NCBI GenBank assembly: GCA_965153355.1
Contig: OZ231127.1
Location: forward strand, 44,516,001-44,580,000
Direction of reading: 5' to 3'
DNA length: 64,000 nucleotides
Source: Flaccisagitta enflata
Taxonomy: Eukaryota > Chaetognatha > Sagittoidea > Aphragmophora
Made by a program: the position numbers and the translations under genes. The notes under the pieces were generated by a model. The model saw only the letters and a list, made by a program, of their open reading frames with translations, ran no database searches and was not told the origin of the DNA. This document shows, one piece after another, positions 26,101 to 34,546 of this stretch. Numbering within the stretch: position 1 is the first letter of the stretch; each line of letters starts with the position of its first letter.

Positions 26101-27015
26101 TTTGCTGGTCCGGCAAAGGAGATCATCGAAACTGCGACGATTGGTGCAACTGAAGCGACAGCAAGAGAAGAGATCGACGACGCCTTCGCAAAAATGGACG
26201 TCGTCTTCATGGCAAGGCGCTGCAACATTGCGGCGCTGTTCAACGAAATCGTCGCGGAGGCGAAGATCCAGTCGGCCGACCATGCAAGGCATTTCAATTT
26301 GTCTGCAAGGTTGCAAAAGGCAAAGAAGATTGCGAAGACCTGTGGAGAAGTGCAGCAATGCTATCGTGACGAGTTGCTGCAAGAGATCCTCAACAAGAGG
26401 GTTCCTCATCTTGCAGATAAATTTTGGGAAAAGCAACATGAAGCAGCCCAAAAAGGACAATCCTTTTCATTCGACAACTTGGTCAACATGATCGAGACAT
26501 GGGCGGTGATTCAGCGCAACAAAGGTGCAAGCTGCAAAACAGCATCAGTGGCAGCAGTTGCAACGACAGAAAAAGAGGCGCCATCATCATATGAGGATGC
26601 TTTGACCAATGGCAAGCAAAAGGTGCAGTCGACGGACCGCTGCAACGTCTGCAGTGGAATGCATCAAACGGAAGAGTGTCATCAGTTGTTAGAGTTGGAA
26701 GTGGACGCGAGAGTTCAGAAGATCATGTCTCGTCGTCTTTGCTTCCACTGCCTCGCGCCAGGACACAACGCCAAAGGATGCGCGAACAGACCAACTTGCC
26801 AGATCTGTAAGAAGCGGCACGCGACAATTCTCCACGGGCGCACCTACAAGAAAGAAGAAAAGGAAGAGAAGAAAGGAGAAAATAAGCAGGGAAATAAAGT
26901 ACCGCTGGCTCCCTTCAAAAAGTCAGAGGATGCGGCTGCAGCAGCACCAACAGCTCCGTCGACGGCGGAGGCAGCCGATCCAACGGAAGTAATCTCTCCT
27001 AACGCCACGGCATGA
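23179..27015 (+). CDS. gag: Gag polyprotein of BEL/Pao element
   Basis: 1278 codons from ATG 23179, 63 bases after the LTR. The N-terminal ~250 residues are polar. Residues ~300-455 and ~620-700 are glutamine-rich (mixed CAG/CAA codons, so not a simple microsatellite). Residues ~920-1120 form the conserved BEL/Pao Gag region (DUF1759-like: FMMWKRKF, LPKWFAGPAKEII). Three zinc knuckles follow: CNVCSGMHQTEEC from residue 1155, CFHCLAPGHNAKGC from 1188, and CQICKKRHATILH from 1207. Gag forms the particle and packages element RNA. It ends at a UGA (27013-27015), after which the same frame stays open into protease. The Gln-rich expansion makes it roughly twice the usual length. Confidence 0.93.
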   Translation: MAAARNDDTVSTASTSSRVSHFGLNQCPRSNRLRAMRNDITAEIEGCRRLFDAVATCAEGTNDFDDAACESDGARHGLRDMVYDFISYARQMALDSMPGDPLRFAASTLRRIRREWDSMRFFDRENYPEGFPSNADIVNAVHNDIGNRKRPVNEFSWNSLPTDTHAARDNVTGAPTPRMRTSSPNPDGSEYLPLPVPRHGAQSPTGGQFLNLPPIQRGDAVNQWVSDLVSEIEPARASPMEQADDMLADLDDADALARGRGVINGLTPQERARRRFINRSAERDRWGRQLEEEMRQGRRLIDDMQQQQREEEQRQQQEQQQQHQLQMQQQQLQQQRQLHRPQEQQQTTAQRQQQELLQQQQLQQLQQFRQQDQQHQILQPAPQPVAQQQQQHDQRQQQQQQQQQHQHQQDLLLQQQQQQQQELQQHQPATQPQEQQQQRQNDAGERLQQQLQQQQQPSAAIPAVVVDPPASNDHPVESMSVSEETEEARQQRLAEQRLRMMAEGEGGGAATAPKAPIAVPLGFQQRSSSQEDKELYDRMCNFRQQQQRDEDRRAGVFNNAAEMQRKHWNSLNDGGIGGALEQRDVKLRQLSELDEQQPQHPSKDRRSIFLQQHHVQPVETSVKQPTQQQQQLEQQQQQGQRQHQLQQQNEQQQHPDQQQQLQHQQWQQQRFQQQQQHHYQHHQTPAATILPTAPEVIFEKQIGSARRETEPPRQEEKVFNIAGSGGDATEAMRRRQRQEAADAKLAQQLQDKERRKVAPKKTMSGLQPKAPKVAQAPLATPQAEVIQQNQRLQQEVDSLRMQIQQRDFDLAAAREEEKQRKEEQQKRQYVRQDFDAPRFHQDDRQQQMNQQEEVGWSVKTTKKRSPVKVGGQYAFTQQAPTYHQVEHHQVARQPEVHVQMPNNPALDMFLERAAYNDHMRAREVGLKALERARPEKPLHELSSTDFMMWKRKFKDAEKHEGLTQMDILLELPKWFAGPAKEIIETATIGATEATAREEIDDAFAKMDVVFMARRCNIAALFNEIVAEAKIQSADHARHFNLSARLQKAKKIAKTCGEVQQCYRDELLQEILNKRVPHLADKFWEKQHEAAQKGQSFSFDNLVNMIETWAVIQRNKGASCKTASVAAVATTEKEAPSSYEDALTNGKQKVQSTDRCNVCSGMHQTEECHQLLELEVDARVQKIMSRRLCFHCLAPGHNAKGCANRPTCQICKKRHATILHGRTYKKEEKEEKKGENKQGNKVPLAPFKKSEDAAAAAPTAPSTAEAADPTEVISPNATA

Positions 27016-27018
27016 CTG
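27010..27018 (+). promoter_or_regulatory. In-frame UGA between Gag and protease, possible readthrough site
   Basis: GCA TGA CTG. Gag and the protease frame are the same, separated only by this stop, and the codons after it stay open for 119 codons. UGA followed by C is a comparatively leaky context. Alternatively it is a nonsense mutation in an originally fused gag-pol. Confidence 0.5.
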
Positions 27019-27375
27019 GCGGCGACGGCAACGTCGCGGTCCGTCTCTTCATTCGACGACGTTGTCCGTCCGATTGTTCCAGTGACTATTATAAACAATT
27101 CTTCGGGTGCGCAGAGGACGATATACGCTATGATCGACTCAGGCGCTGATCGCGACGTGATCAGTACCAATGTCATTCGCAGTCTTCTGATTCCAACAAA
27201 AACAGTGCAAATGACGGTGATTACTGTGGGAAATCGTGTTGTTGAGGATCGTTTCATCACATCATTCACCATGCAATCGGTCGACGAGGAATATGTCGTC
27301 GACGTCAACGACGCGTTGGTGGGTGATTTGTTAACGAGTGAACGCGACATTCCTCCTTTCTCCGCGACTATCTGA
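27016..27375 (+). pseudogene. pol: Aspartic protease region of pol (DUF1758-type), truncated by frameshift
   Basis: The retroviral-type aspartic protease cuts the polyprotein. The active-site motif MIDSGADRDVIS is at 27130-27165 (Asp codon 27136). The reading frame continues from Gag through the UGA and stops at TGA 27373-27375. The conserved C-terminal part of the domain continues in another frame (about 27352-27440), so an indel lies at about 27345-27375. Confidence 0.85.
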
Positions 27376-27825
27376 CCAACCTCACATCAGAGACATAAAA
27401 TTTCCAGAAGCTGAAGGCGGTGTGATGATGATCATCGGAGCGGCGCATGCGGATGCGCCGTCGTCAAGAAATCCGCCGAGGGCCTTCAGGATCTTTGACT
27501 TGCTTCAGATGTCTATTCGGTTGGACTGTATGTGGAAAAACGGGGAAGAGAGGACGAGATATTGCATCGATCAACGCTATCGCGACGGATGATCGCGTCC
27601 TTAACGACAACATCGATCGCATCCTCGACAATCGCGTCCTCAACAGCAACATTGACCGCATCTTCTACCATGACTTTGCATCATCAATCGTCTCGCAAGA
27701 GGAGATGGGTGATTCCCTTGAAAATGTCAGAGCGTGCAAAATGTTAGAGGAAAAGACATATTTTTGCCCAATTGTGAAAAAAATATTTTGCTCCTGTCAC
27801 ATGGAAATTTCATCACGAAAAAATC
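27345..27825 (+). pseudogene. pol: Frameshifted protease-RT linker
   Basis: Similarity to BEL/Pao pol passes through at least two frames: frame 2 from 27352 to about 27450 (HIRDIKFPEAEGG), then frame 0 (FGWTVCGKTG near 27507-27540). A degenerate repeat of AATCGCGTCC/ATCGATCGCATCC type at 27590-27665 has no counterpart expected in the family and may be a local expansion. No intact protein can come from it as written. Confidence 0.65.
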
Positions 27826-28473
27826 ATGGAAATTCTGAGAAGAGTGAGGTCACGACCTACTGCGATGAAGCGGCTCGGCAACCAACGTTTCCGCTTCAAG
27901 CGTGATCCAGCCTTCAAAGAAAGAGTCTTCCGTGAGATCGAGAAATTTTACGAGACGGGAGTGGCGATTGAGATTGACAACGTCGACGACGACGACAGCA
28001 TTGAGAAGCCGCGCTGGTACTTACCACTTCACATTGTGGAATTGCGTGGCAAAACGCGCGTATGCCACGATGCGCGTGCGGCGACCGACGGGATCTCACT
28101 CAATGATTTGCTCGTCGGAGGCCCAAACTTGATGAATAGCTTGATGGACATCCTCATGCGTTTTCGTCAGTGGAAAATCGCCTTTATGTGTGATATAAAG
28201 GCGTTTTTCCACCAAATCCGCGTCCATCCTGACGACGCTGATTTATTCAGATTCTTTTGGTTCAAAGACCGTACTCTACGAGAAGCAATTTTGAATCTGT
28301 TTTTATCACACGTCTTCGGCAGCCAATCCAGCTCATTCACATCTTTCACCAGAAGCATGCTGAAGTAATCCGGCCCAAGTATCCCCTACAACGCCACTAT
28401 CTTATTCGCTTGCTTCTACGTCGACGACGGAAGTGGGGGTGGGGATTCGGTCGACGAAGCACTGCAGCTGAAG
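27826..28473 (+). pseudogene. pol: Reverse transcriptase fingers/palm, with internal stop and frame breaks
   Basis: RVT_1 of BEL/Pao type makes cDNA from element RNA. The first catalytic Asp lies in FMCDIKAFFHQI (around 28190) and the catalytic YVDD is at 28417-28428. TAA at 28366-28368 interrupts the frame. Between about 28320 and 28400 the conserved sequence runs in the neighbouring frame, so two compensating indels or sequence errors are likely there. Confidence 0.85.
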
Positions 28474-30909
28474 GTGGATTCAGTGGCGGCGATGGCTGAA
28501 GGCGGGATGGATCTTGTGAAGTGGAAAAGTAACGCGCGACAATTGATGGATGGAGATCCAAATGTGCCAATCCCCATTTCAGATAAGCAAGATGATGCGC
28601 CGACGAAGGTGTTGGGCGTCTCATGGCTTCCGGCGGAAGACGTCTTCATCTTCATCTGCGACGAAGAATTCAAAACTCTTAGAGCAAAAACACCTCGTCA
28701 ATTGGTCTCCATGCAAGCCAAACTTTACGATCCATTGGGATTTTGGAGCCCAAGCGCATACATCGGCAGACGACATCTTCAACTCTGTCGTCCACAGGAA
28801 GTGGGATGGGATTCGCCCTTGGAAGAGAGCGTCGAGGAATCTTTCTTCCGCTACACTTCATCTTGGCCTCTTCTACAACAATATCGAATTGAACGCTGGT
28901 GGAATGGCGGCGTCGACAACAGCGACATTGCGGAAATCACAATCGAGTTATTTTGCGATGCGGCTCCAAAAGGCGGATATGGAGCAGTTGCATATCGACG
29001 TCAAGTCAACCGAAATGGAGATGTTCACATTTCATTCATTGCCTCCAAATCTCACGTCATTCCACTCAATCCAAAACGTGCCTCTCATCATAACAGCGTT
29101 CCACGCGTCGAGATTGTATCCGCAGAAAAAGCAGTGCAGCTCAAACGCTTCGTCGGAAGGACCATCAACTTGGACAATCTTGTCGTCAGATTTTGGTCTG
29201 ATTCTGAATCTGCACTGAAGATGATTTACAATCCGGCAAAACCGAGGCCTGTATTCTTCGCCAATCGTCTCTCCAAGATCCATAGTGGGTCTGATCCTCA
29301 ACAGTGGCGCTGGGTTGACTCGTCAAACAACCCGGCGGACCACTGCAGTCGTGGCATCCAGGCCCATGAAGCCGAAAAATGGCGTCAATTCCATCACGGT
29401 CCTGCATTTTTGCGTCTTCCCGAAGATCAATGGCCAAAGACGAACATCGCGACGTGCCCTATTTCTGCACAAGTCGCCGCTCTGTATGTGGCTGAAAGTG
29501 AAAAGAAACAAGTGGCTGACGCGATACTTCTTGCAGCAGCTTCTCGGGGAAAATGGATGCATAAGTTGCGGATCATCGGCATGGTTCTCATCGCAGTCAA
29601 AAGGTGGAGAGCGTATCCAAGGGCGAAGACACGAGCAGCAAAGGATCTCCTTCCTAAACCGGAAGTGACGCAAGACGTTTTGGAGGAGGCGCGCAAACAG
29701 CTCGTCAAGTCAATGCAGCGGCATCATTATTCCGACGTCTTCGAACAATTGGAGTTGGGAAAAGTCTTTAAACCAGAAAGCCGTCATGACTTCATCATAA
29801 AAAATAAGGAGATGCGGAAATTGAATCCTTTCGTCGACGACGACGGTATCCTTCGCGTCGGCAGCCGATTGGAAAACGCCGACATCGCACATGACGCTAA
29901 ATTTCCCTTCATCCTGCCGCCAAAAGACGAGAATGTGAAATCATTAATTCGCCATTATCATCATAATGATTTTCACGCGGGTGCAAAGCATACATTGTGC
30001 CAATTACGCCAATTTGTGTGGATTACAAAAGGTCTTCAGGCTGTCAAGAGCGTCGTCAACACGTGCTTCAGATGCCAGAAGAACTTTAAAAAGAACGCAA
30101 ATCAGCAAATGGCCAATCTTCCATCAAATCGCGTCAATCCTGCGCCTGTCTTTGCAGAGACTGGATTGGACGTCATGGGGCATTTCCTCGTCAAAATGAA
30201 CGGGCGTGCTGATCACAAGGTGTGGATCGCAGTGTTCACCTGTTTCGTGTCACGTGCCGTCCATGTGGAATTGCTCTTCAACATGTCAGCCGATGCGATG
30301 GTAAATGCAATCATCCGCTTTGCAGCAAGGCGCCCAGGAATCCGCCGGTTCACATCGGACTGTGGAACGAATCTAGTTGGCGCCAACAATATCCTCAAGA
30401 AGGAAATGGAAGCTTGGAACCGCTCGTCAACTCCCGAATTGCAGCGGCGCGGCCTTCGATGGGATTTCATCACGCCGAGAACACCCCACTATGGAGGGGT
30501 GTGGGAGAGAATCGTCGGTCTCTTCAAGCGCCATCTTGCTTCCATCTCGACTGGCGCCATCCTCCACGTCGACGCCTTCAACACTGCTGTCGTCGAAGTT
30601 GAAGGAATTCTCAATCGCCGTCCTCTGACAGCGCTCAGCGATGATCCAAATGACTCTGAGGCCCTCACACCGAATCATATCCTCAATCCATCAACATCCG
30701 GTCACGCCCCTCTGGATCTGGTGCAACAAGGCGTCAACTCTGACGCCGACTCCGCGAAGATTCAATGGAGGCGTGCGCAATCGCGTGTGGATGCGTTTTG
30801 GAAATCGTGGACGCGCGAAGCAAATGGTCGAGATCCGAGAGAGACTTTGCGGTTGATGACATGGTCATCGTCATGGACGAAACGCTGCCTCGTCACAATT
30901 GGAGTTTAG
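28474..30909 (+). CDS. pol: Pol C-terminal part: RT connection, RNase H (Peptidase_A17 region), integrase
   Basis: 811 open codons in the frame of YVDD; the true protein would start upstream, so ATG 28474 is only the first Met of this segment. RNase H residues are visible in LFCDAAPKGG, VEIVSAEKA, FWSDSESALK and NPADHCSRG. The integrase has an HHCC zinc-binding part (RHYHHNDFHAG to CFRCQKNF, 29947-30085) and a catalytic core with Asp in GLDVMG, Asp in TSDCGTN and Glu in GGVWERIVG. There are 48 residues between the second Asp and the Glu, wider than the retroviral 35 and as expected for BEL/Pao. The frame runs off into a stop at 30909 while the conserved C-terminal domain continues in another frame. 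Confidence 0.9.
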   Translation: MDSVAAMAEGGMDLVKWKSNARQLMDGDPNVPIPISDKQDDAPTKVLGVSWLPAEDVFIFICDEEFKTLRAKTPRQLVSMQAKLYDPLGFWSPSAYIGRRHLQLCRPQEVGWDSPLEESVEESFFRYTSSWPLLQQYRIERWWNGGVDNSDIAEITIELFCDAAPKGGYGAVAYRRQVNRNGDVHISFIASKSHVIPLNPKRASHHNSVPRVEIVSAEKAVQLKRFVGRTINLDNLVVRFWSDSESALKMIYNPAKPRPVFFANRLSKIHSGSDPQQWRWVDSSNNPADHCSRGIQAHEAEKWRQFHHGPAFLRLPEDQWPKTNIATCPISAQVAALYVAESEKKQVADAILLAAASRGKWMHKLRIIGMVLIAVKRWRAYPRAKTRAAKDLLPKPEVTQDVLEEARKQLVKSMQRHHYSDVFEQLELGKVFKPESRHDFIIKNKEMRKLNPFVDDDGILRVGSRLENADIAHDAKFPFILPPKDENVKSLIRHYHHNDFHAGAKHTLCQLRQFVWITKGLQAVKSVVNTCFRCQKNFKKNANQQMANLPSNRVNPAPVFAETGLDVMGHFLVKMNGRADHKVWIAVFTCFVSRAVHVELLFNMSADAMVNAIIRFAARRPGIRRFTSDCGTNLVGANNILKKEMEAWNRSSTPELQRRGLRWDFITPRTPHYGGVWERIVGLFKRHLASISTGAILHVDAFNTAVVEVEGILNRRPLTALSDDPNDSEALTPNHILNPSTSGHAPLDLVQQGVNSDADSAKIQWRRAQSRVDAFWKSWTREANGRDPRETLRLMTWSSSWTKRCLVTIGV

Positions 30910-31031
30910 GACGCGTCATGGGTGTCGAAGGATCATCAGCTCATGTCCGGAGGGCTCATGTTCGACGCCAAGATGGAAAGATCGTGACGAAAGACCGCAC
31001 AAAGCTCGTGCGGCTGGAATTGGACTCATAA
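30820..31031 (+). pseudogene. pol: Integrase C-terminal domain (DUF5641-like) in shifted frame
   Basis: FAVDDMVIVMDETLPRHNW and LGRVMGVEGS are hallmarks of the BEL/Pao integrase tail and end at TAA 31029-31031. The upstream integrase is in a different frame, so an indel near 30820-30850 separates them. Confidence 0.75.
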
Positions 31032-31279
31032 AAAACGCTAAGTTTTGAGAGAGAGAGAAAAAGGCGCATGGGCCTGTCCATTAGTAACTATAGATATGAG
31101 TGATTGAGACTCTGACTTGTTATATTTACAAAGAGTTGTTATTATTCATATTTGGTTCTGATTATCCATGCTTTCATCTTTCCTCTTGTCAATTATGTTG
31201 TCCATTCCACTTACACATTAAAAACACTGATTCATTCGCTCTGTCTATATGTACATATTATTGTGCCAAAATCCGTTCT

Positions 31280-31292
31280 TACCATTATCAGT
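31280..31292 (+). promoter_or_regulatory. Candidate 3' splice site upstream of ORF3
   Basis: TTACCATTATCAG/TT about 90 bases before the ORF3 ATG. Together with the GTAAGT donor in the 5' LTR (22633) it could make a spliced ORF3 message. This is inference only. Confidence 0.25.
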
Positions 31293-31381
31293 TCTCAAAC
31301 GAACATCTCAAAGCTTCCGCTGACGACGTCATTCCATCTACGAAGTCAGTTCACATCTTGAAGTCGCTCGTCGGAGTCAAG

Positions 31382-33511
31382 ATGTCCCGTCAGCAGCGTC
31401 TCGAGGCAGAAGCCGACGTGTCGACGTCGTACGGATCCCTGGATCTCCATCGGCTCTTCAACGACGGCTCTACTCGAGAAGGATCTGCATCCACGACGTC
31501 GTTCGGGGCGGAGGAGGAGGCTGTCGCGCTGGCAGCCTTCAATGGCGACCTTCGTTCCGTTGTCGACGCAAAAATGGCGAATAAAAAGCGTCAACAAGAT
31601 GATGCGTTGGAAAACAACAGCCATCCAACGCCGTTGATCCTGCGCCGTTCTCCTCCATTGGTGGTCATCAAAGATGGAGGTTCGAGGCGGATATCGATCA
31701 ATCGGCCGTCGACGGGTTTATCCACCACTTTCGCGACGGCGTCATCATCATCGGATTTGCCCCCATCGCCTCGCCAATTTTGCCTTGATTTCGGTCGCCC
31801 AGCGTCTCGTCATCAAGCGTCTGCAGCTGCAAGTCAATGCAGCGGGGGCGAAGAGAGAGAGAGACTGGTCAATGATGGAGCAAGAGCGGAGGAGGAGGGG
31901 ATGGAAACAGAGGAGGAGGTGTTGGTGAATGGGGAGGTGGTGGAGAAAGACATTGACCCGGAAGTGGACACTGCGACGCCGGAAGAGAAGCACCAACGGA
32001 TGCAGGCACGTTGGTGGTATCGTATCATCAGTCCGGACGTCGGAGTATCTCTCCTCTTCAAAGAGTTTGAAAAACTTTCAGTGTGCTGCAACAAACAAAC
32101 TCTCATGCGCTCATCGGCTAATCAAACAGAGCTTGGCTCGGAGACTCTGGAGCGCAAAATCCAAAGCAATAAAAGAAGGAGGGAGCATGATAAGGAGGTT
32201 CGTCGCATGGTCCAGGCGACGAAGAGGAAGGATGCGACTCCGAAGCCTCCTGCTGCAACTGCAACTTCATCTGCAGCAACTTCCGTCGGCGCTTCCGCAA
32301 CTCCACCAGCGGTATTTGTGCTCGACGCAGCCGCAGCTACATCAGCGGCAATTCACTCTACAGCAGCAGGAAGTCGTCAACCGCGCCCTGGATTGGTTCA
32401 TCCCCCAAATCAGCAGCAACAGGGTCCTCGTGACGTCACTCCCTCACAACCATCGAAGAGATCGCGACGGGGAAAGACTCCACAAAAGCGCAATGTGCCG
32501 AGTCAACAAAAAGGGCCAGATTCCAAAAGCAAAGGCCCTCTTCAAGCGCCTTCAGGCGCGCCCACTGCAGCAGCAACGCCCAAAGGCCAAGGAGAAGCTT
32601 CAAGTGGTTCGTCGACGGCAACGTCAGCAGCAACCCAGAAGCTGAATCAGGCGCCTGGGGCAGCAGCAGCAAAAGGGAAGAAGACCAAGAGAGCTGGAAG
32701 AAAGCACAAAGCAGCAACCAAGGGAGGTTCTACTTGCGGTGCTTCGGCGTCCGCTGTTCAACCTCAAGTCTCTGGTCAGCAGACGAGAGCGTCTTCCTTT
32801 CACTCGCAGCCGTCAAAAGCAGCGGTAGGAAGCGAACTAGTTGGCGGTGCTTCAGCATCTGTTAAAGCTGGTGTAGCGCCTCGTCAGCAAACAGAGTCTG
32901 CCCAAGGTTTGCAGCAAGTGCAGAACCCACCTCCCCCGTCAGATCCAGCCTTTGATCCTGCGCATGGACACCACATCGCCGAGTCATTGCTACGGGAAGC
33001 CTCTTCACTGACCTCAAATGCTCCATTGGGTGTGGTGAAGAATTTAGCATCAAGGCTTCCAAAAGACTTCTTCGCGTCGCTCAATCCGCGTCAACGAGTT
33101 GAAGCGGCTCGTCAAGTCTTAGACGAGAGGATTCGTCGCAATATCCAAAAGGAGAGAGACGATGCTCGTCAAGCAGCAATGGCTGCGGACAATGAGGTGG
33201 TCAAAGGCAATAAGCGAGTCGTGGAACTGGAGAAGCAGCTTGAAAAGGAGAAGCAGGCCTGTGCGATGAAGGCTAAGAAGAAAGAGGAAGCTGTGGAACG
33301 CGCGAAGGCGGCTATGGCCGTGGACTTCACAACAGCGTCCGCCGTGCGTCCTAAATTTCGACTGGCGCCGAATTGCGATGCAGCATCTCCACCTTCAGCG
33401 TCTTCTCCTGCACAAAAAGTCGGTCAGCAGATCCTGTCGCAAAAAGACGCTCCCAAGCCTGGAAATAAGAAAAATCGAACCAGGCCTTGGAAAAATCAGA
33501 CCGCCAGTTAA
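31382..33511 (+). CDS. ORF3: intact 709-codon unknown protein in env position
   Basis: The frame is open from 31100; ATG 31382 is preferred because codons before it read as hydrophobic AT-rich filler, whereas a polar, coding-like composition (MSRQQRLEAEADVS) starts there. A region at 32000-32110 (WWYRIISPDVGVSLLFKEFE) may be folded. The middle (32230-32950) is Ala/Ser/Thr/Pro/Gln/Lys-rich and disordered. Residues ~580-650 form a charged coiled coil (ELEKQLEKEKQACAMK, then KKKEEAVERAKAAM). There is no signal peptide, membrane span or zinc knuckle, so it does not look like Env. A nucleic-acid-binding or Gag-like accessory role is possible from the basic, low-complexity make-up, but function is unknown. 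It is intact while pol is broken. Confidence 0.8.
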   Translation: MSRQQRLEAEADVSTSYGSLDLHRLFNDGSTREGSASTTSFGAEEEAVALAAFNGDLRSVVDAKMANKKRQQDDALENNSHPTPLILRRSPPLVVIKDGGSRRISINRPSTGLSTTFATASSSSDLPPSPRQFCLDFGRPASRHQASAAASQCSGGEERERLVNDGARAEEEGMETEEEVLVNGEVVEKDIDPEVDTATPEEKHQRMQARWWYRIISPDVGVSLLFKEFEKLSVCCNKQTLMRSSANQTELGSETLERKIQSNKRRREHDKEVRRMVQATKRKDATPKPPAATATSSAATSVGASATPPAVFVLDAAAATSAAIHSTAAGSRQPRPGLVHPPNQQQQGPRDVTPSQPSKRSRRGKTPQKRNVPSQQKGPDSKSKGPLQAPSGAPTAAATPKGQGEASSGSSTATSAATQKLNQAPGAAAAKGKKTKRAGRKHKAATKGGSTCGASASAVQPQVSGQQTRASSFHSQPSKAAVGSELVGGASASVKAGVAPRQQTESAQGLQQVQNPPPPSDPAFDPAHGHHIAESLLREASSLTSNAPLGVVKNLASRLPKDFFASLNPRQRVEAARQVLDERIRRNIQKERDDARQAAMAADNEVVKGNKRVVELEKQLEKEKQACAMKAKKKEEAVERAKAAMAVDFTTASAVRPKFRLAPNCDAASPPSASSPAQKVGQQILSQKDAPKPGNKKNRTRPWKNQTAS

Positions 33512-34546
33512 ATACTGATTGGTGCCACGCCCAGTTGCTGTTCAACTTAACTACCAATTTGCAACATGGCGTGGAGAGCGCCACCATTCGCTGAGGATCG
33601 TCTTCCACCATCACATCCTCATCCCATCGATGGACAGGCCGGCAATGTCGGGGGCGCAACCCGGGGCGTGGGAATGACGTCCGCCCCGGGGCCTGGCGAA
33701 AAACGCCCGCGTAAGTGTCATGGTTTGGGAAGGGTTGAGGTTGAGTTTTTGTTGTAAATTTGAATCTGTGTACGATAAGAACTTTACTAATCAATCTGCC
33801 CCTATTCTTTCTCTTTCTTTGTCTTCCCCTCGGGGGGGATTCATTCTCAGACGGCTGCACCACCTGCGCCTTTCGATGCGGTCGCCGTTGACGATATCAT
33901 CCATCGCCTTTCGCCCACGGATTGACGAGATGTTGGAGCCCCGGAATGACCCGCTCGTCTCTGTAATGGAGTAGGCGCAGGTGATGTGGTCGTTCCATGA
34001 TGCTTACTAATTTTTTTTGCTTTACAGATTCGTTTTTATATATAGTTAGTAATTTATTTAATTTTGTCTTGTTTTGTTTGGTTCTTTGGAACATGTACAT
34101 TTGTTGTGTTTGTTTTAGACATGGTCTTTTTAGTCATTTTACGAATACTTTCGTATGACATGTTTTTAGTAGTATGCCCCTACTTATTATTTTCCACTCA
34201 AGTCAAATCCCAGGCTTGGAGTGCTCCAAGGTCTGCCTCTTCCCCCCTTTCCCTAACTTTACAGAACGGTGCCTCAACTCCTCGTCGCCGCCTCGCTTCC
34301 ATCCGCGTCATCGTTGATCGTTGAAAATTTGCTGGTGGTGGATCCTTTCCGACGGGAGTCATCATTCGTGCAGTCGCGCATCTGTTGATAATTAGGGTGG
34401 GATGTAAGAGGCGGTGGACGGGGAGGGGCGGGGCTGTCTCTGTAAACTTTTTTAAGGAAGGTAGTATCGGTTTTTTAGTAGGGTTTCCGACTGGAAACTA
34501 GATGTCGGATTTTTGAAATTCGTGAAATTCCAAAAATGGGGCAGAA
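33512..34546 (+). other. 3' region of the retroelement, ~1 kb between ORF3 and LTR
   Basis: A short open frame starts at 33566 (ATGGCGTGGAGAG) and meets a strong donor CGC/GTAAGT at 33711. A strong acceptor TTCATTCTCAG/AC lies at 33849. This suggests splicing, but the joined frame closes soon after. The segment just before the 3' LTR (AAAAATGGGGCAGAA) is the likely polypurine primer. Confidence 0.5.

Noticed and set aside
31100-31381. Upstream extension of ORF3 from ATG 31100 with hydrophobic segment, possibly a signal or membrane region
   Set aside because: The segment is AT-rich and low in coding character, and composition changes sharply at ATG 31382. A spliced leader could still include part of it.
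31382-33511. ORF3 as an envelope gene
   Set aside because: No signal peptide, no transmembrane span, no furin-like site or Cys-rich ectodomain; composition is basic and disordered.
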